Positions 7,815-16,006 are shown, numbered from the stretch's first letter. The stretch is DNA of 50,937 bases from Candidatus Bathyarchaeota archaeon (GCA_021158125.1 JAGGVF010000006.1:1-50937), one strand, 5' to 3'. Notes: generated by a model not told the origin, from the sequence alone. A program made the numbers and translations.

Positions 7815-9149
7815 ATGTCCAAGAATGGAGCTAAATTGGTATCGAGGCTTGTGTTCGTAATTGTTCCGCTATGTTTAATGATTTGTTCGATTACTGGTTC
7901 CTTTCTGGTTAATTTTACTTCAGGAGGCCCTACTTCCGGATTTTACTACAAAATTAAGGTTAAAGAGGGAGATTGGGTTGAGTATGTTGTTACTGAAGTT
8001 ATAGAAAAGGCAATTATCCCTATCGAATTTAAAGATTCCTTCCCGAAGAATTGGACTTCTGTAAATGAGGGAAGTCTAATTAGAGTTGACGTGCTGGAAA
8101 AAGTAGACATCGATTTTGGCAATTATTCAAGGGAGTTCGCAGTATTTAACGTAACTTTCAATAGTCACCATCTAATTCCTTTTTGGTTTTATGAAACAAT
8201 TCAGTCGATTCAACAACTTCCATTTGATGGTTTTTCCTTCTTTTTGCCAGTGAATCAATCTTACTGGGAATTCTTGGAAAATCAAGTTGAATGGTTAGCT
8301 GATAAAGTAAAGGAGCATGAGGTTCAAATAACTTATGATGTTAGGAACTGCTTCTACCGCTTGAGAATTGATAGCCTCTTTTTCGGTTGGGTTGAAGTTT
8401 CAGCAAGCTATGACGATTATTTCGGAGTGCTTTCTGATTTCAGCGTAATGTTCTTGTTTAGTTCAGAATTTGTTAATGAGATACAGCGACATGTTGGCAC
8501 AATAATTGTTGATGGACAGCCGTTTCAAATAGAACCAAGCAAAAAATATGGAGTCAAAATTTCACTTAGCGACTCGAATATTCCCCAATTAATCAATAGT
8601 ATCGAATATGGACAAAACTTTGCCGATGCTCTCACCCAAGCAATTGAAAATGGAGAAGTTGGAGCTATCATTACCATTAAGTCATCATCAGAAAGTAATA
8701 AAATAACAAGTAGAATTAATGTTGTAGTTGATCAATTAAGCGCTTCCGCAAATGCAACTTCAAATAAAATAACAATTGAGGTTCATTCCACTCCATCCAA
8801 AGGGAAAGTCCTTCTAGTTAACATACATAAGGATGTTTTCCAAGTTCAATGGACAGATGAGTTTCAAGTTCTTGTAGATAATGAGCCCATAGCTGTTGCA
8901 AGTAACTATAACGATGTTTTAAATCCGTTTAATGACGAAGGAGCGGAATATTATGTAATAATTGGATCGAAACTAACACAAGTAGCAATTTCGATACCTA
9001 GCTTTTCCACCCATAAAATTGAAATAATTAAAGTCCCTTCCCTAACTGCCAAGCTCATCTTTTACTCTACCGTGGGCGGAGTCATCTGCTTAGCCATTAT
9101 TGGAGTTTATCTGTTGAGAAGGAGGATCAAACATCGAAACGAACGATAA
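7815..9149 (+). CDS. Secreted, C-terminally membrane-anchored protein of unknown function
   Basis: 444 residues. A signal sequence or first membrane segment lies at about 10-32 (LVFVIVPLCLMICSITGSFLV). A long extracellular part with many N-x-S/T sequons (NFT, NWT, NYS, NVT, NQS, NAT) follows. One membrane helix near 412-434 leads to a basic RRRIKHRNER tail on the inside. No family is recognised. It overlaps the ABC ATPase gene at its end, and the three genes through 10967 form one operon, so it may be the exported substrate or an extracytoplasmic partner of the transporter. A TATA-like GATTTAATA lies upstream near 7759. Confidence 0.72.
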   Translation: MSKNGAKLVSRLVFVIVPLCLMICSITGSFLVNFTSGGPTSGFYYKIKVKEGDWVEYVVTEVIEKAIIPIEFKDSFPKNWTSVNEGSLIRVDVLEKVDIDFGNYSREFAVFNVTFNSHHLIPFWFYETIQSIQQLPFDGFSFFLPVNQSYWEFLENQVEWLADKVKEHEVQITYDVRNCFYRLRIDSLFFGWVEVSASYDDYFGVLSDFSVMFLFSSEFVNEIQRHVGTIIVDGQPFQIEPSKKYGVKISLSDSNIPQLINSIEYGQNFADALTQAIENGEVGAIITIKSSSESNKITSRINVVVDQLSASANATSNKITIEVHSTPSKGKVLLVNIHKDVFQVQWTDEFQVLVDNEPIAVASNYNDVLNPFNDEGAEYYVIIGSKLTQVAISIPSFSTHKIEIIKVPSLTAKLIFYSTVGGVICLAIIGVYLLRRRIKHRNER

Positions 9150-10077
9150 CGTAATTGTAACAGAGAATCTTACGAAGTTTTATGGCAAACTAAAAGCTTT
9201 AGATAACCTTACAATAAACGTTAAGAAAGGAATAACTGGTTTTCTCGGCCCTAATGCAGCAGGGAAAACAACAACAATTAAAATTCTCATGGGTCTTTTA
9301 ACTCCCTCTTCTGGGAAAGCATTTGTTCTAGGCATAAATCCAACAGAGGAACCATTAGAGGTAAGGAAAAAAGTCGGCTTTCTGCCGGAGAATCTAAGAC
9401 CATACAAAAATATGAAAGGTTCGGAATTCTTGGATTTTATCGCAAAACTCAGAGGAATATCAGCCAGGCAGAGAAAAGAAGAAATATCAGATTTACTTGA
9501 ACAAGTTGGATTAGCAGAAAGAGCTGAGGACGAGATTTCATCTTATTCTCGCGGAATGATCCAACGCCTATTTATTGCTCAAACATTGATCGGAGATCCA
9601 GAATTAATTCTCTTAGACGAGCCCACGGCTGGACTAGATCCCCTTGGAAGAGAAGATATCATAAATCTACTTAGAGAACTTAGCAAAGCAGGAAAGAGCA
9701 TTTTCATTTCCTCTCATATACTTAGCGAGGTTGAGAGGGCATGCAGCCATGTTCTTATCATCGATAGAGGACAGTTAATTCTCGAAGGGGATGTTGAGAA
9801 AATTAAAGAAGAATTTGCAAGTGGAAGATATAAAGTCAAAAGTGATAAACCTGAAGTGTTACTAAAAGAACTCCTAGGGAAAAGCTACATAAAAGATGCG
9901 TGGATTGAAGACAATGCAATAATGGTAATACCAACTGATGATAAAGAGTTTAGAAAGAGAGTTTTAGAAATTTCAGTTAGCTTAGGTTGTGAAGTTTTTT
10001 CATTAGAGAAGGAACTGCCGTCCTTGCAAGATATTTTTGTCTCCTTAATTAAGAAGAGAGGAGGAAAAATAAGGTGA
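9133..10077 (+). CDS. ABC transporter ATPase, probably with a non-standard start codon
   Basis: 314 residues if read from ATC 9133. Walker A is GPNAAGKTTT at about 39-48, the signature is SYSRGMIQR, Walker B is LILLDEPTAGLDP, and the switch His is in SSHILSEVERA. It belongs to the ABC-2 exporter type (CcmA/NatA/BcrA-like), and the C-terminal 80 residues are the regulatory extension. The first ATG in frame (9289) lies after Walker A, so it cannot be the true start. Between an in-frame TGA and Walker A there is no ATG, GTG or TTG. A perfect GGAGG (9121-9125) sits 7 bases before ATC 9133, which is therefore the best start. It overlaps the end of the membrane protein gene by 17 bases and the permease start by 4. 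Confidence 0.9.
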   Translation: METNDNVIVTENLTKFYGKLKALDNLTINVKKGITGFLGPNAAGKTTTIKILMGLLTPSSGKAFVLGINPTEEPLEVRKKVGFLPENLRPYKNMKGSEFLDFIAKLRGISARQRKEEISDLLEQVGLAERAEDEISSYSRGMIQRLFIAQTLIGDPELILLDEPTAGLDPLGREDIINLLRELSKAGKSIFISSHILSEVERACSHVLIIDRGQLILEGDVEKIKEEFASGRYKVKSDKPEVLLKELLGKSYIKDAWIEDNAIMVIPTDDKEFRKRVLEISVSLGCEVFSLEKELPSLQDIFVSLIKKRGGKIR

Positions 10078-10967
10078 AAGCTTTAGCAATAGCACTAAAA
10101 GATATAAAAAGGCTATTTAAGAGCCCAAAGTTCTACTTTTCACTTTTTCTCGCATCAATGGCGATAATAGGCCTAAAAGTTCTTTTTTCTGCTCCATTCT
10201 TACTGATACCTCCCACATATTGGGCTCAATTCATCTTTACCTTTTCACTTCCATGCCTAGGTCTAGCGATATTGATATCAAATTCCGATATCTTAACTTC
10301 TGAATATTCAGAAGGAACCATTCTGATACTATTTTCTCAACCAGTATCAAATTCTTCAATAATTTTTGGAAAATTCTTAGTGATGCTTTTTTGCAGCGCT
10401 GTTTTTGCAGGATTAGACACTTTGTTAATAAAATTTTTACATTCTTACATTTGGGAAGCAACTGGTTTTGTAAGCGAAGCCCAAGTGTTAGTTAGCTTTT
10501 TTCTTGTTGCTTTACTCTTCCAGCTTCCAATTATCGGATTAACCCTTCTCTTTTCTTCTACTTTTAAGAGATCAGCAACAGTAACAATAATTGTAATTTT
10601 AGTCTATGAAGCTCTAGCTATCCTTTATGCTTCCCAGTTAGTTTGGAACATTCCTTACAATATGCCTGCTGGCATGGTTGGGATCGCAATGTTAATTCAA
10701 ATATTTATATTGCTTTTAGGTAGCATTCTTGGCTATGACATCGTAAGAATGGCTCCTACATTAAGCATAAAGGAGCCAGAAGTAATAAAATATCTACCAA
10801 TAAATGTGAATTCTCAACGCCTGCTATATTTCCTAATTTCACCAAACTCAGAAATTAAACTAACAGAGGTCATCATAAGTTTATCGTGCCTTTTAGCAAT
10901 AGCAGCAGTAAGCTTAATCCTTTCCTTATTGGTCATAAGAAAGAAAAGAAGCGAATATTTGGACTAA
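10074..10967 (+). CDS. ABC-2 type transporter permease
   Basis: 297 residues from GTG 10074, which shares the GTGA overlap with the ATPase stop, so translation is coupled. About six membrane helices are visible: near 20-40, 52-70, 98-116, 135-160, 168-190 and a C-terminal one at 270-288. The NSDILTSEYSEGTILILFSQPVSNSSIIFGK segment between helices 2 and 3 is typical of ABC-2 exporters, where it follows the pattern EYE-GT...L-PVSR....GK. It pairs with the ATPase in an exporter of unknown substrate. Confidence 0.87.
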   Translation: MKALAIALKDIKRLFKSPKFYFSLFLASMAIIGLKVLFSAPFLLIPPTYWAQFIFTFSLPCLGLAILISNSDILTSEYSEGTILILFSQPVSNSSIIFGKFLVMLFCSAVFAGLDTLLIKFLHSYIWEATGFVSEAQVLVSFFLVALLFQLPIIGLTLLFSSTFKRSATVTIIVILVYEALAILYASQLVWNIPYNMPAGMVGIAMLIQIFILLLGSILGYDIVRMAPTLSIKEPEVIKYLPINVNSQRLLYFLISPNSEIKLTEVIISLSCLLAIAAVSLILSLLVIRKKRSEYLD

Positions 10968-11187
10968 TTTTCCATAAATTAAATGTGGGAGAAAACTTTA
11001 CGAATCTTAAATTCATAGCTTGCGCTCTAGTGACTTTTAATTATGTATCAGATGCAGAATCTAAGAAAATACCAAGAATAACGCTAGATTCACAAGAGAA
11101 TTTATAATGGAAACGATCACCGATCATGCTCGTTGAACAATTTGATATGGTACAGTTTCGAGGGTTTAAATGTGTATTTTTTCTATT

Positions 11188-11202
11188 CCCGCCCGCATTC
11201 TT
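11188..11202 (+). repeat. Right copy of the tRNA-Arg 3'-end repeat (putative att)
   Basis: This is an exact 15-bp copy of 7703-7717, 3485 bases to the right and in the same orientation. Between the copies lie only the membrane protein and ABC exporter genes, with no integrase, so if this was an integrated element it has lost its recombinase or used one in trans. Confidence 0.5.
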
Positions 11203-11330
11203 CTTTAAGCATTTTAATCCTTTCTTGTGACTCTTTTTAGTGAAGCTTCTTTTCATCATTTTTCAATTTTATGCCGTATCTCTATTTTGGCCTTATTATA
11301 ACATAGAATTTCAAAAGTAACCACAGATAA

Positions 11331-11552
11331 AAAGTATTCATAAACTTTTCAGAGAAAATTAAAGAATCAATCAGGGAAGTCGTCCCAAATATTCCAATTA
11401 GAATGATAAACATGTTTGAAGAATATGAGGAAGTTAAAAAGAGAGGGCAAGTTCCATACTGTGCAGTTAACGGTAAACCAATTACAGCGTCTTTCATAGA
11501 TAAAGAGAACTTTCAAAAAGAAGTTAGAAAGGCGCTGGAAAACATCAATTAA
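11331..11552 (+). pseudogene. Start-less remnant, possibly thioredoxin-fold C-terminal half
   Basis: The frame is open for 73 codons and ends TAA at 11550-11552, but the only ATG (11403) is internal, leaving 49 residues. The peptide reads FSEKIKESIREVVPNIPIRM..., then VPYCAVNGKPITASF and a final amphipathic helix. A helix, then a VPYxAVNG strand-turn, then a helix recalls the second half of small thioredoxin-like proteins; the expected N-terminal CxxC half is missing. It is probably a truncated gene left by the rearrangement that produced the repeat at 11188. Identity is uncertain. Confidence 0.4.
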
Positions 11553-11589
11553 ACATAATTAAAGTATTACAAAAAAAGGAAGGGAAGTT

Positions 11590-13029
11590 TTACTTTCTTC
11601 GTTTCAGTGCTACTATAACGCCTATGGCTGCGGCTGCTCCCAACACGGCTGCTGCGCCATACTGGAAAAGCGAATAGTTAGACGTTGGTTCAGCGGTTAG
11701 TTCTGAAATGTCTATGATGTTGGAGCTTGCTGTCATTTTCGGGTCGTGGTAGATTCTGTAGCCTGCTGGATAGCTATAGCCAGCTAGTAATGCGAAGCCT
11801 TTGTAAACTCCATGTGGTAACGGAACTGTTATTCTTTGATGCCCTTGTATTTGGGCTGTCATGTTCATTACAGTCGGTTCTTCTCCCTCGTTTTCTGTAA
11901 CGTTAACTGAAGTAACCCATGTTAAGCTTCCTATCTTCTCCCAGTCATCCAGCAAATGAAGCCTGGCTGGTTTAAGGACTCTAATCAATCGTGGACGAGT
12001 GGAGTTTGCCTTCTCTTCGTTGAAGACCTCTGTTCCATTTGTCGTCTCAGCCACAATGCTTCCTCTTCCGTTTTCAATTCTTGAAAGTAATTCTTCTTTT
12101 AGCCATTCAGCTGTTTTTTCTGGTATGTAGTTTCCGACTATGGCATGCCATTCAAGTAGGAGGCGGGGAGCCGGGTTTTTGGGGTCAAAGTCCCACCCTA
12201 CTATTTCGTGGTCATATTTGATGCCATAGTCAACTCTTGTTCCGTTAAATTCCTTAACTTCAACTTTTTCAGAGTCAACTATTGTATAGCCGTTAGCGGC
12301 ATCCACAGTTATGTTAAAGCATGGAACACTCGCAGTAACGTTGACAAGCTGGGCTTCCAAATGGAAAGTAAATGTCAATTTGTTTAGTAGATTGTCACCG
12401 CTTGGGGTGGTTGTTCCAATATCTACGTAGGTCAGGTTTTCGGCAGTTAAGGAGAAAGTCCAGGAACCATGTTTTCCGTCTGGGTCTAGTGTCTCGATTA
12501 CTGGGCTCCTCGTCCAGCTTGTGTTTAATGAAACTTTCTTATAGACTGGTTCGTGCCACCAATGGTCACTGTAGAGTATGCCATCCCGATTGGTATTACA
12601 AACCTCGTCTCCGTTGGCATCGTAATATTCGAATATGTCCGTAAGTTTTTGAACCCATATCGTCTTTACTACTATTGGAGCACGACCAGATACTAGTCCA
12701 CCGTGTATATCGTAAACTCTTGCTGCACCAAGATATCTTGTTACTTCACTGTAGAGGATTATAGAGTTTGGATTGGTATCATTTCCCCAAATAACAGCGA
12801 ACTGAGCGTCTTCGACATCGTAGGTTTTTCCTGGAACTTGCCGCATGAACCGTATGCTAACGTATTCCCCGCCTCCGAAAAGGTCTGTGTAACCGCTTTT
12901 CTTTTCGATGTATCCTTTTCCGCCAGCCACGTTTACAGTTGTCGCTGCCTGAACTGTGACGAGCAACGGAGCAGCCATCAACAATGCAACGCATGCTATG
13001 ATTAACGCTTTCTTTTTCATCTTCTTCAT
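11590..13029 (-). CDS. Secreted, C-terminally anchored surface protein of unknown function
   Basis: 479 residues. A clear signal peptide (MKKMKKKALIIACVALLMAAPLLVTVQA) opens the protein. The large extracellular region is rich in Thr, Asn and Trp, with several sequons (NDT, NTS, NLT, NVT, NIT, NGT, NMT). A C-terminal helix (FQYGAAAVLGAAAAIGVIVAL) and a KRRK stop-transfer tail anchor it. No family is recognised; the layout resembles S-layer-associated or secreted binding proteins. The TATA box and a shared upstream motif are listed separately. It has GGAG (GAAGGAGATGAAGAAG context) before the start. Confidence 0.75.
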   Translation of the reverse strand: MKKMKKKALIIACVALLMAAPLLVTVQAATTVNVAGGKGYIEKKSGYTDLFGGGEYVSIRFMRQVPGKTYDVEDAQFAVIWGNDTNPNSIILYSEVTRYLGAARVYDIHGGLVSGRAPIVVKTIWVQKLTDIFEYYDANGDEVCNTNRDGILYSDHWWHEPVYKKVSLNTSWTRSPVIETLDPDGKHGSWTFSLTAENLTYVDIGTTTPSGDNLLNKLTFTFHLEAQLVNVTASVPCFNITVDAANGYTIVDSEKVEVKEFNGTRVDYGIKYDHEIVGWDFDPKNPAPRLLLEWHAIVGNYIPEKTAEWLKEELLSRIENGRGSIVAETTNGTEVFNEEKANSTRPRLIRVLKPARLHLLDDWEKIGSLTWVTSVNVTENEGEEPTVMNMTAQIQGHQRITVPLPHGVYKGFALLAGYSYPAGYRIYHDPKMTASSNIIDISELTAEPTSNYSLFQYGAAAVLGAAAAIGVIVALKRRK

Positions 13030-13061
13030 CTCCTTTTTACGAGCAAAACTTCGATTTTCTC

Positions 13062-13103
13062 TTTATAAAAGGCGACGCACCGCTAATATGCACCAAAAAT
13101 GTA
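13062..13103 (-). promoter_or_regulatory. Promoter and candidate operator of the secreted-protein gene
   Basis: On the minus strand, TTTTATAAAG (13070-13061) is a good TATA box about 35 bases before ATG 13029. About 20 bases further upstream lies TACATTTTTGGTGCA (plus-strand TGCACCAAAAATGTA, 13089-13103). The same 15 bases recur before the next gene (13529-13543). A second GCACC core lies at 13077-13081. Confidence 0.5.
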
Positions 13104-13141
13104 CATCTAAAATATTTCAAACCATATTCAAAAATTAGGGT

Positions 13142-13480
13142 TTATTCTCCGAGTTTTTCCTTCATTAGTTTCTCTTCTAGGTGAAGGAGAAGGCCTATTC
13201 GACGTTCCCACCTGCTGAAAAAGCGGTACTGGATAAGCATAGCATATAGACTATAAATTAGAAGCACGATCACGAAGGTTAGGAACAACACATCAATTAT
13301 TCCTGGACGTTTTATCGCTATTGGAAGTAGATATATCATAAAGAATACTAAGAGGCTTCCGGAGACTATTATCCCTAAAAGCGAGCCAGTCCTGAATTTG
13401 CCCCATTCCCTATCCAGTTCATAAAGGAAATCATGCAGTGACTTTACTGGATATGGCCTCTCATGTTTTTCTTCGGACAT
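13142..13480 (-). CDS. Small two-helix membrane protein
   Basis: 112 residues from the ATG at 13480 (MSEEKHERPYP), chosen because AGGAAGGAGAG lies immediately before it; the in-frame upstream ATG at 13501 lacks such a site. Two hydrophobic helices, near 33-57 and 66-88, are joined by a short loop, with charged ends (C-terminal SRWERRIGLLLHLEEKLMKEKLGE). No family is recognised. It lies between the secreted protein gene and a winged-helix regulator, and it shares the upstream motif with the former, so the three may form one regulated set. Confidence 0.65.
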   Translation of the reverse strand: MSEEKHERPYPVKSLHDFLYELDREWGKFRTGSLLGIIVSGSLLVFFMIYLLPIAIKRPGIIDVLFLTFVIVLLIYSLYAMLIQYRFFSRWERRIGLLLHLEEKLMKEKLGE

Positions 13481-13528
13481 TTCTCTCCTTCCTAAATTCA
13501 ATTTTATTGTGGTTACTCATATAGGTGA

Positions 13529-13543
13529 TGCACCAAAAATGTA
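13529..13543 (-). promoter_or_regulatory. Second copy of the TGCACCAAAAATGTA motif
   Basis: This is an exact 15-base match to 13089-13103, 49 bases upstream of the start of the small membrane protein gene. A shortened TTGCACCATTAGG occurs just upstream of the winged-helix gene (about 13814-13826). The repeat suggests a shared regulator, with the adjacent winged-helix protein as the obvious candidate. Confidence 0.45.
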
Positions 13544-13551
13544 ACAGCTTC

Positions 13552-13809
13552 TTAGAGAATTGCTGGCAGAGACTTACGCAACTCAACATATATTTTCCTC
13601 CCTTCCTTGGTTAGAGAACATTTTCCATCTTCACTTTCCCTAATCAATCCTCTTTCCTTAAGATAGTTTAGATGTTTCAGGAAATCGTCATAGGAGAGGC
13701 TTGTTGCCTTTCGCCAAACATAAGTTCGAGGCTGGGGCGCACTATTATAAAATAGGAATTCTAATATCTCAAATCTTATTTGAACAGCGCCTTTCCTAAG
13801 TCGCCCCAT
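13552..13809 (-). CDS. Winged-helix transcriptional regulator (archaeal HTH_45-like)
   Basis: 85 residues, almost entirely one winged helix: IRFEILEFLFYNSAP, the recognition region LSYDDFLKHLNYLKERGLI, and a wing RESEDGKCSLTKEGRKIYVEL. This pattern matches the small archaeal regulators grouped as HTH_45/DUF-type MarR-like proteins. The short gap to the membrane protein gene, and a motif repeated upstream of its neighbours, make local control likely. No effector domain is present. Confidence 0.75.
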   Translation of the reverse strand: MGRLRKGAVQIRFEILEFLFYNSAPQPRTYVWRKATSLSYDDFLKHLNYLKERGLIRESEDGKCSLTKEGRKIYVELRKSLPAIL

Positions 13810-13928
13810 TAAATTGCACCATTAGGCAGCAGATGCAAGAGCCACGCTTATGAATATCCCCTAACAATTCCTTAATAATATTTGTATAGTTCAAAAATTG
13901 ATTTCGTTTAACAACCCTATTAATTGGG

Positions 13929-14112
13929 TCAAATCTGAAATTTTTCTGCATTTTTGTTTACGTATTTTCCTTTTCCGTCTATTAGAACTCCAGCTGCCCC
14001 GGCTGATTCTGCTCCTAGATAGTGGATTTCATATATGGTCGTCTGTGGTTTCGTAAGCTAGTGCGCCGCCGAAGTCAAAAGAAAATACTTTGACATTGCC
14101 CGGTTTTCCCAA
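13929..14112 (-). pseudogene. Frameshifted small-gene remnant downstream of hisS
   Basis: On the minus strand, starting 1 base after the hisS stop region, TTG 14112 opens LGKPGNVKVFSFDFGGALAY-ETTDDH and meets TGA at 14031-14029. A second frame overlapping this point continues TIYEIHYLGAESAGAAGVLI and ends at TGA 13931-13929. Joined, they give a protein-like sequence of about 60 residues with no other stop, so one frameshift near 14035 is the simplest reading. The family is not recognised. It could be a pseudogene, an assembly indel or, less likely, a recoded gene. The rest of 13810-14113 shows nothing else. Confidence 0.45.
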
Positions 14113-14113
14113 T

Positions 14114-15406
14114 TTATTCGCCTAGAATCTCATTTGGCAATTTCTCCAAATCAACGGCTTTTTGTTCCCTCAGTTGCATGTCTCTTAATACAACTTTTCC
14201 TTCCTTCAACTCTTTAGGTGCAACGAGAACGGTGTGAGTTGCCCCTCTACGGTCTGCATCCTGCAGGGCCCTTGTGACGGTTCTTCTCATAACTTCAACT
14301 TCTGTGCATACACCCTTCTTGCGAAGTTGGATAGCTAGTTCTAGGGCTTTTGATTTTAGGTCTTGTTCTATGGGGATGATGACTACTAAGGGTTTTTCTG
14401 GAAGTTTAGGTTTTATTTTCTGTTTTTCCATTGCAAGCATTATTCGATCTATCCCGTGGGCAACTCCAACAGCGGGAGTTGGTTCTCCTCCGAAAAGTTC
14501 AATCAGTTTATCGTAGCGTCCTCCTCCGCCGAGGGCTATTTCCAGTTCGGGAGTGAAAACTTCGAAAATTATTCCGGTGTAGTATTCTAGGCCTCTTGCA
14601 AAGGCGGGTTCAATTGAAACTTCAAATTTTACTCCGCTTTCAAAGGTTAAATTCAAAATTTCTTCCAAATTTTCTACTGCAGAAACTGAAACTTCGTAAT
14701 CTTTTACTTTTTCTCTGACCTTCCCTAAAACGTCTTCAATTTTGGTTCCATGAATTTTCATAAGATTTTTTACGGTTTGTAGGCATTTTCTTGAAACTTT
14801 TAATTTTTCAAGTATTTTTAGGCCTTCTTCCCATAGTTTCTTGTCGAATCTTTGCATGATTAGGTTCTGGTCTTCTTCTTTTACGCCTTCTTCTCCAAGT
14901 ATTCCTCGGAGGATTCCCATATGCCCTATCTTAAACCAGTAGTTTTTCAGGCCTAATCTTTCCATTAAATCGTTGGTTAGGGTTAGGATTTCGGCGTCTG
15001 CTTCCGGATTTTTTGAGCCTATCAGTTCAAAGTTGGACTGCCAAAATTCCCTATAGCGGCCGAGTTGCGGTTCGTCATATCTGTAGAGGCTTCCAACACA
15101 GAAAAGGCGTAAGGGCTTAGGTTCATTACGCAGGGTTGTCGCGACAAGTCTAGCTATCGAAGCTGTGAACTCTGGTCTTAATGCAACTTTTCTTTCGCCT
15201 AAATCTTTAAATGCATACATACGCTGCCTTATTTCCTCACCACTTTTAGCAGCCAACAAATCGTAGGATTCAACGACCGGGGTTATAACTTCTTTAAAAC
15301 CGTAAAGTTTAGCCAGTTTTCTAGCTAAGTTTTCAATGTATCGCATGGTTCTCGCTTGTTCCGGTAGGAAGTCTCTCATTCCGCGAACTGTTCTAAACTT
15401 CGACAT
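14114..15406 (-). CDS. hisS: Histidyl-tRNA synthetase
   Basis: 430 residues from ATG 15406; a TTG two codons earlier is possible. It is a class II synthetase: motif 1 follows GMRDFLPEQA, motif 2 is near RYDEPQLGRYREFWQ, the HisRS-specific LEYYTGIIFEVF (HisA) lies at about residue 265, and motif 3 is GGGGRYDKLIELFGG, with AVGVAHGIDRIML following. The C-terminal anticodon-binding domain runs from about 335 to 430 (VVIIPIEQDLKSKALELAIQLRKKG). It charges tRNA-His in the cytosol. Its start lies inside the last codons of the tRNA endonuclease gene, so the two are co-transcribed. Confidence 0.96.
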   Translation of the reverse strand: MSKFRTVRGMRDFLPEQARTMRYIENLARKLAKLYGFKEVITPVVESYDLLAAKSGEEIRQRMYAFKDLGERKVALRPEFTASIARLVATTLRNEPKPLRLFCVGSLYRYDEPQLGRYREFWQSNFELIGSKNPEADAEILTLTNDLMERLGLKNYWFKIGHMGILRGILGEEGVKEEDQNLIMQRFDKKLWEEGLKILEKLKVSRKCLQTVKNLMKIHGTKIEDVLGKVREKVKDYEVSVSAVENLEEILNLTFESGVKFEVSIEPAFARGLEYYTGIIFEVFTPELEIALGGGGRYDKLIELFGGEPTPAVGVAHGIDRIMLAMEKQKIKPKLPEKPLVVIIPIEQDLKSKALELAIQLRKKGVCTEVEVMRRTVTRALQDADRRGATHTVLVAPKELKEGKVVLRDMQLREQKAVDLEKLPNEILGE

Positions 15407-16004
15407 CTTCAATCACTTCGCCCAAAGTTAGGGTTGAAAGAGAATAATAGACGACTTCCCCTCTACGATTTACGACAGCTAAAATTAGTTTTTTCTTCAA
15501 ATTTTGAGTCTTCTTCAAAACTTCAGATAATTCTTTAATTGAAACTGGTTTTCCCTCCAAAATTCCAAAAACTATGTTTTTTGCAGGTTCCTTTCCGTAA
15601 TCTCCTCTGTCGTAGAGCCTAAAATCGAGTCCGAAGCCGAATCCTTCTCTAACGACGTATCCTCTGTTTCTCAGGTCACGGTAAATTAGGAATTTCACCC
15701 AGACATTTTTGTCAACTTTTCTGAAGTGTTGAAGCAAATCTTGAAAGCTAAGCTTTTCTTCAGATTTTTCCTTTAAAACTTCTATCACACCTTTATCGAG
15801 TAGGTAGAGGGCTTCATATGGAGCTAGAACTAGTTTTCCGTCAGTTTTTTTACCGTAGCCACGAGAACTTAAATTTTCAATTCCATCGGATAACGTAACC
15901 CCTTCAGAGGATAAGGAGGCTTTCAACTTTTCGAGATTTATGCCTTTAACAGTTTTTCGCTTAGCCTTAGACATCTTGGAATCAACCAGCAGTTTGAAAC
16001 CCAT
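15393..16004 (-). CDS. endA: tRNA-splicing endonuclease subunit (EndA family), catalytic His absent
   Basis: 203 residues; an internal start at 15974 (MSKAKRK) is an alternative. The C-terminal nuclease fold is clear: KFLIYRDLRNRGYVVREGFGFGLDFRLYDRG, then LKKKLILAVVNRRGEVVYY. The catalytic Tyr (LDFRLY) and a candidate Lys (KKKLILAV) are kept. The segment that should contain the catalytic His (KEHS-type) reads KEPAKNIVF, with no His. This suggests a structural subunit of a heterotetrameric enzyme, whose catalytic partner would be encoded elsewhere. The two intron-containing tRNA genes in this window would be substrates of the complex. It is tightly followed by hisS. Confidence 0.85.
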   Translation of the reverse strand: MGFKLLVDSKMSKAKRKTVKGINLEKLKASLSSEGVTLSDGIENLSSRGYGKKTDGKLVLAPYEALYLLDKGVIEVLKEKSEEKLSFQDLLQHFRKVDKNVWVKFLIYRDLRNRGYVVREGFGFGLDFRLYDRGDYGKEPAKNIVFGILEGKPVSIKELSEVLKKTQNLKKKLILAVVNRRGEVVYYSLSTLTLGEVIEDVEV

Positions 16005-16006
16005 AA

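Larger units (their letters stand above)
10968..11589. other. Gene-poor stretch with element boundary and decayed ORF
   Basis: This 620-base AT-rich interval holds no intact gene. It contains the right copy of the tRNA-Arg 3'-end repeat (11188-11202) and an open frame without a start (11331-11552), listed separately. Just left of the repeat, CGAGGGTTTAAAT resembles the tRNA T arm (CGTGGGTTCAAAT), so a degraded tRNA fragment may be present. Confidence 0.45.

Noticed and set aside
13929..14112. Programmed frameshifting
   Set aside because: No slippery sequence with a downstream structure is evident; decay or an indel is simpler.
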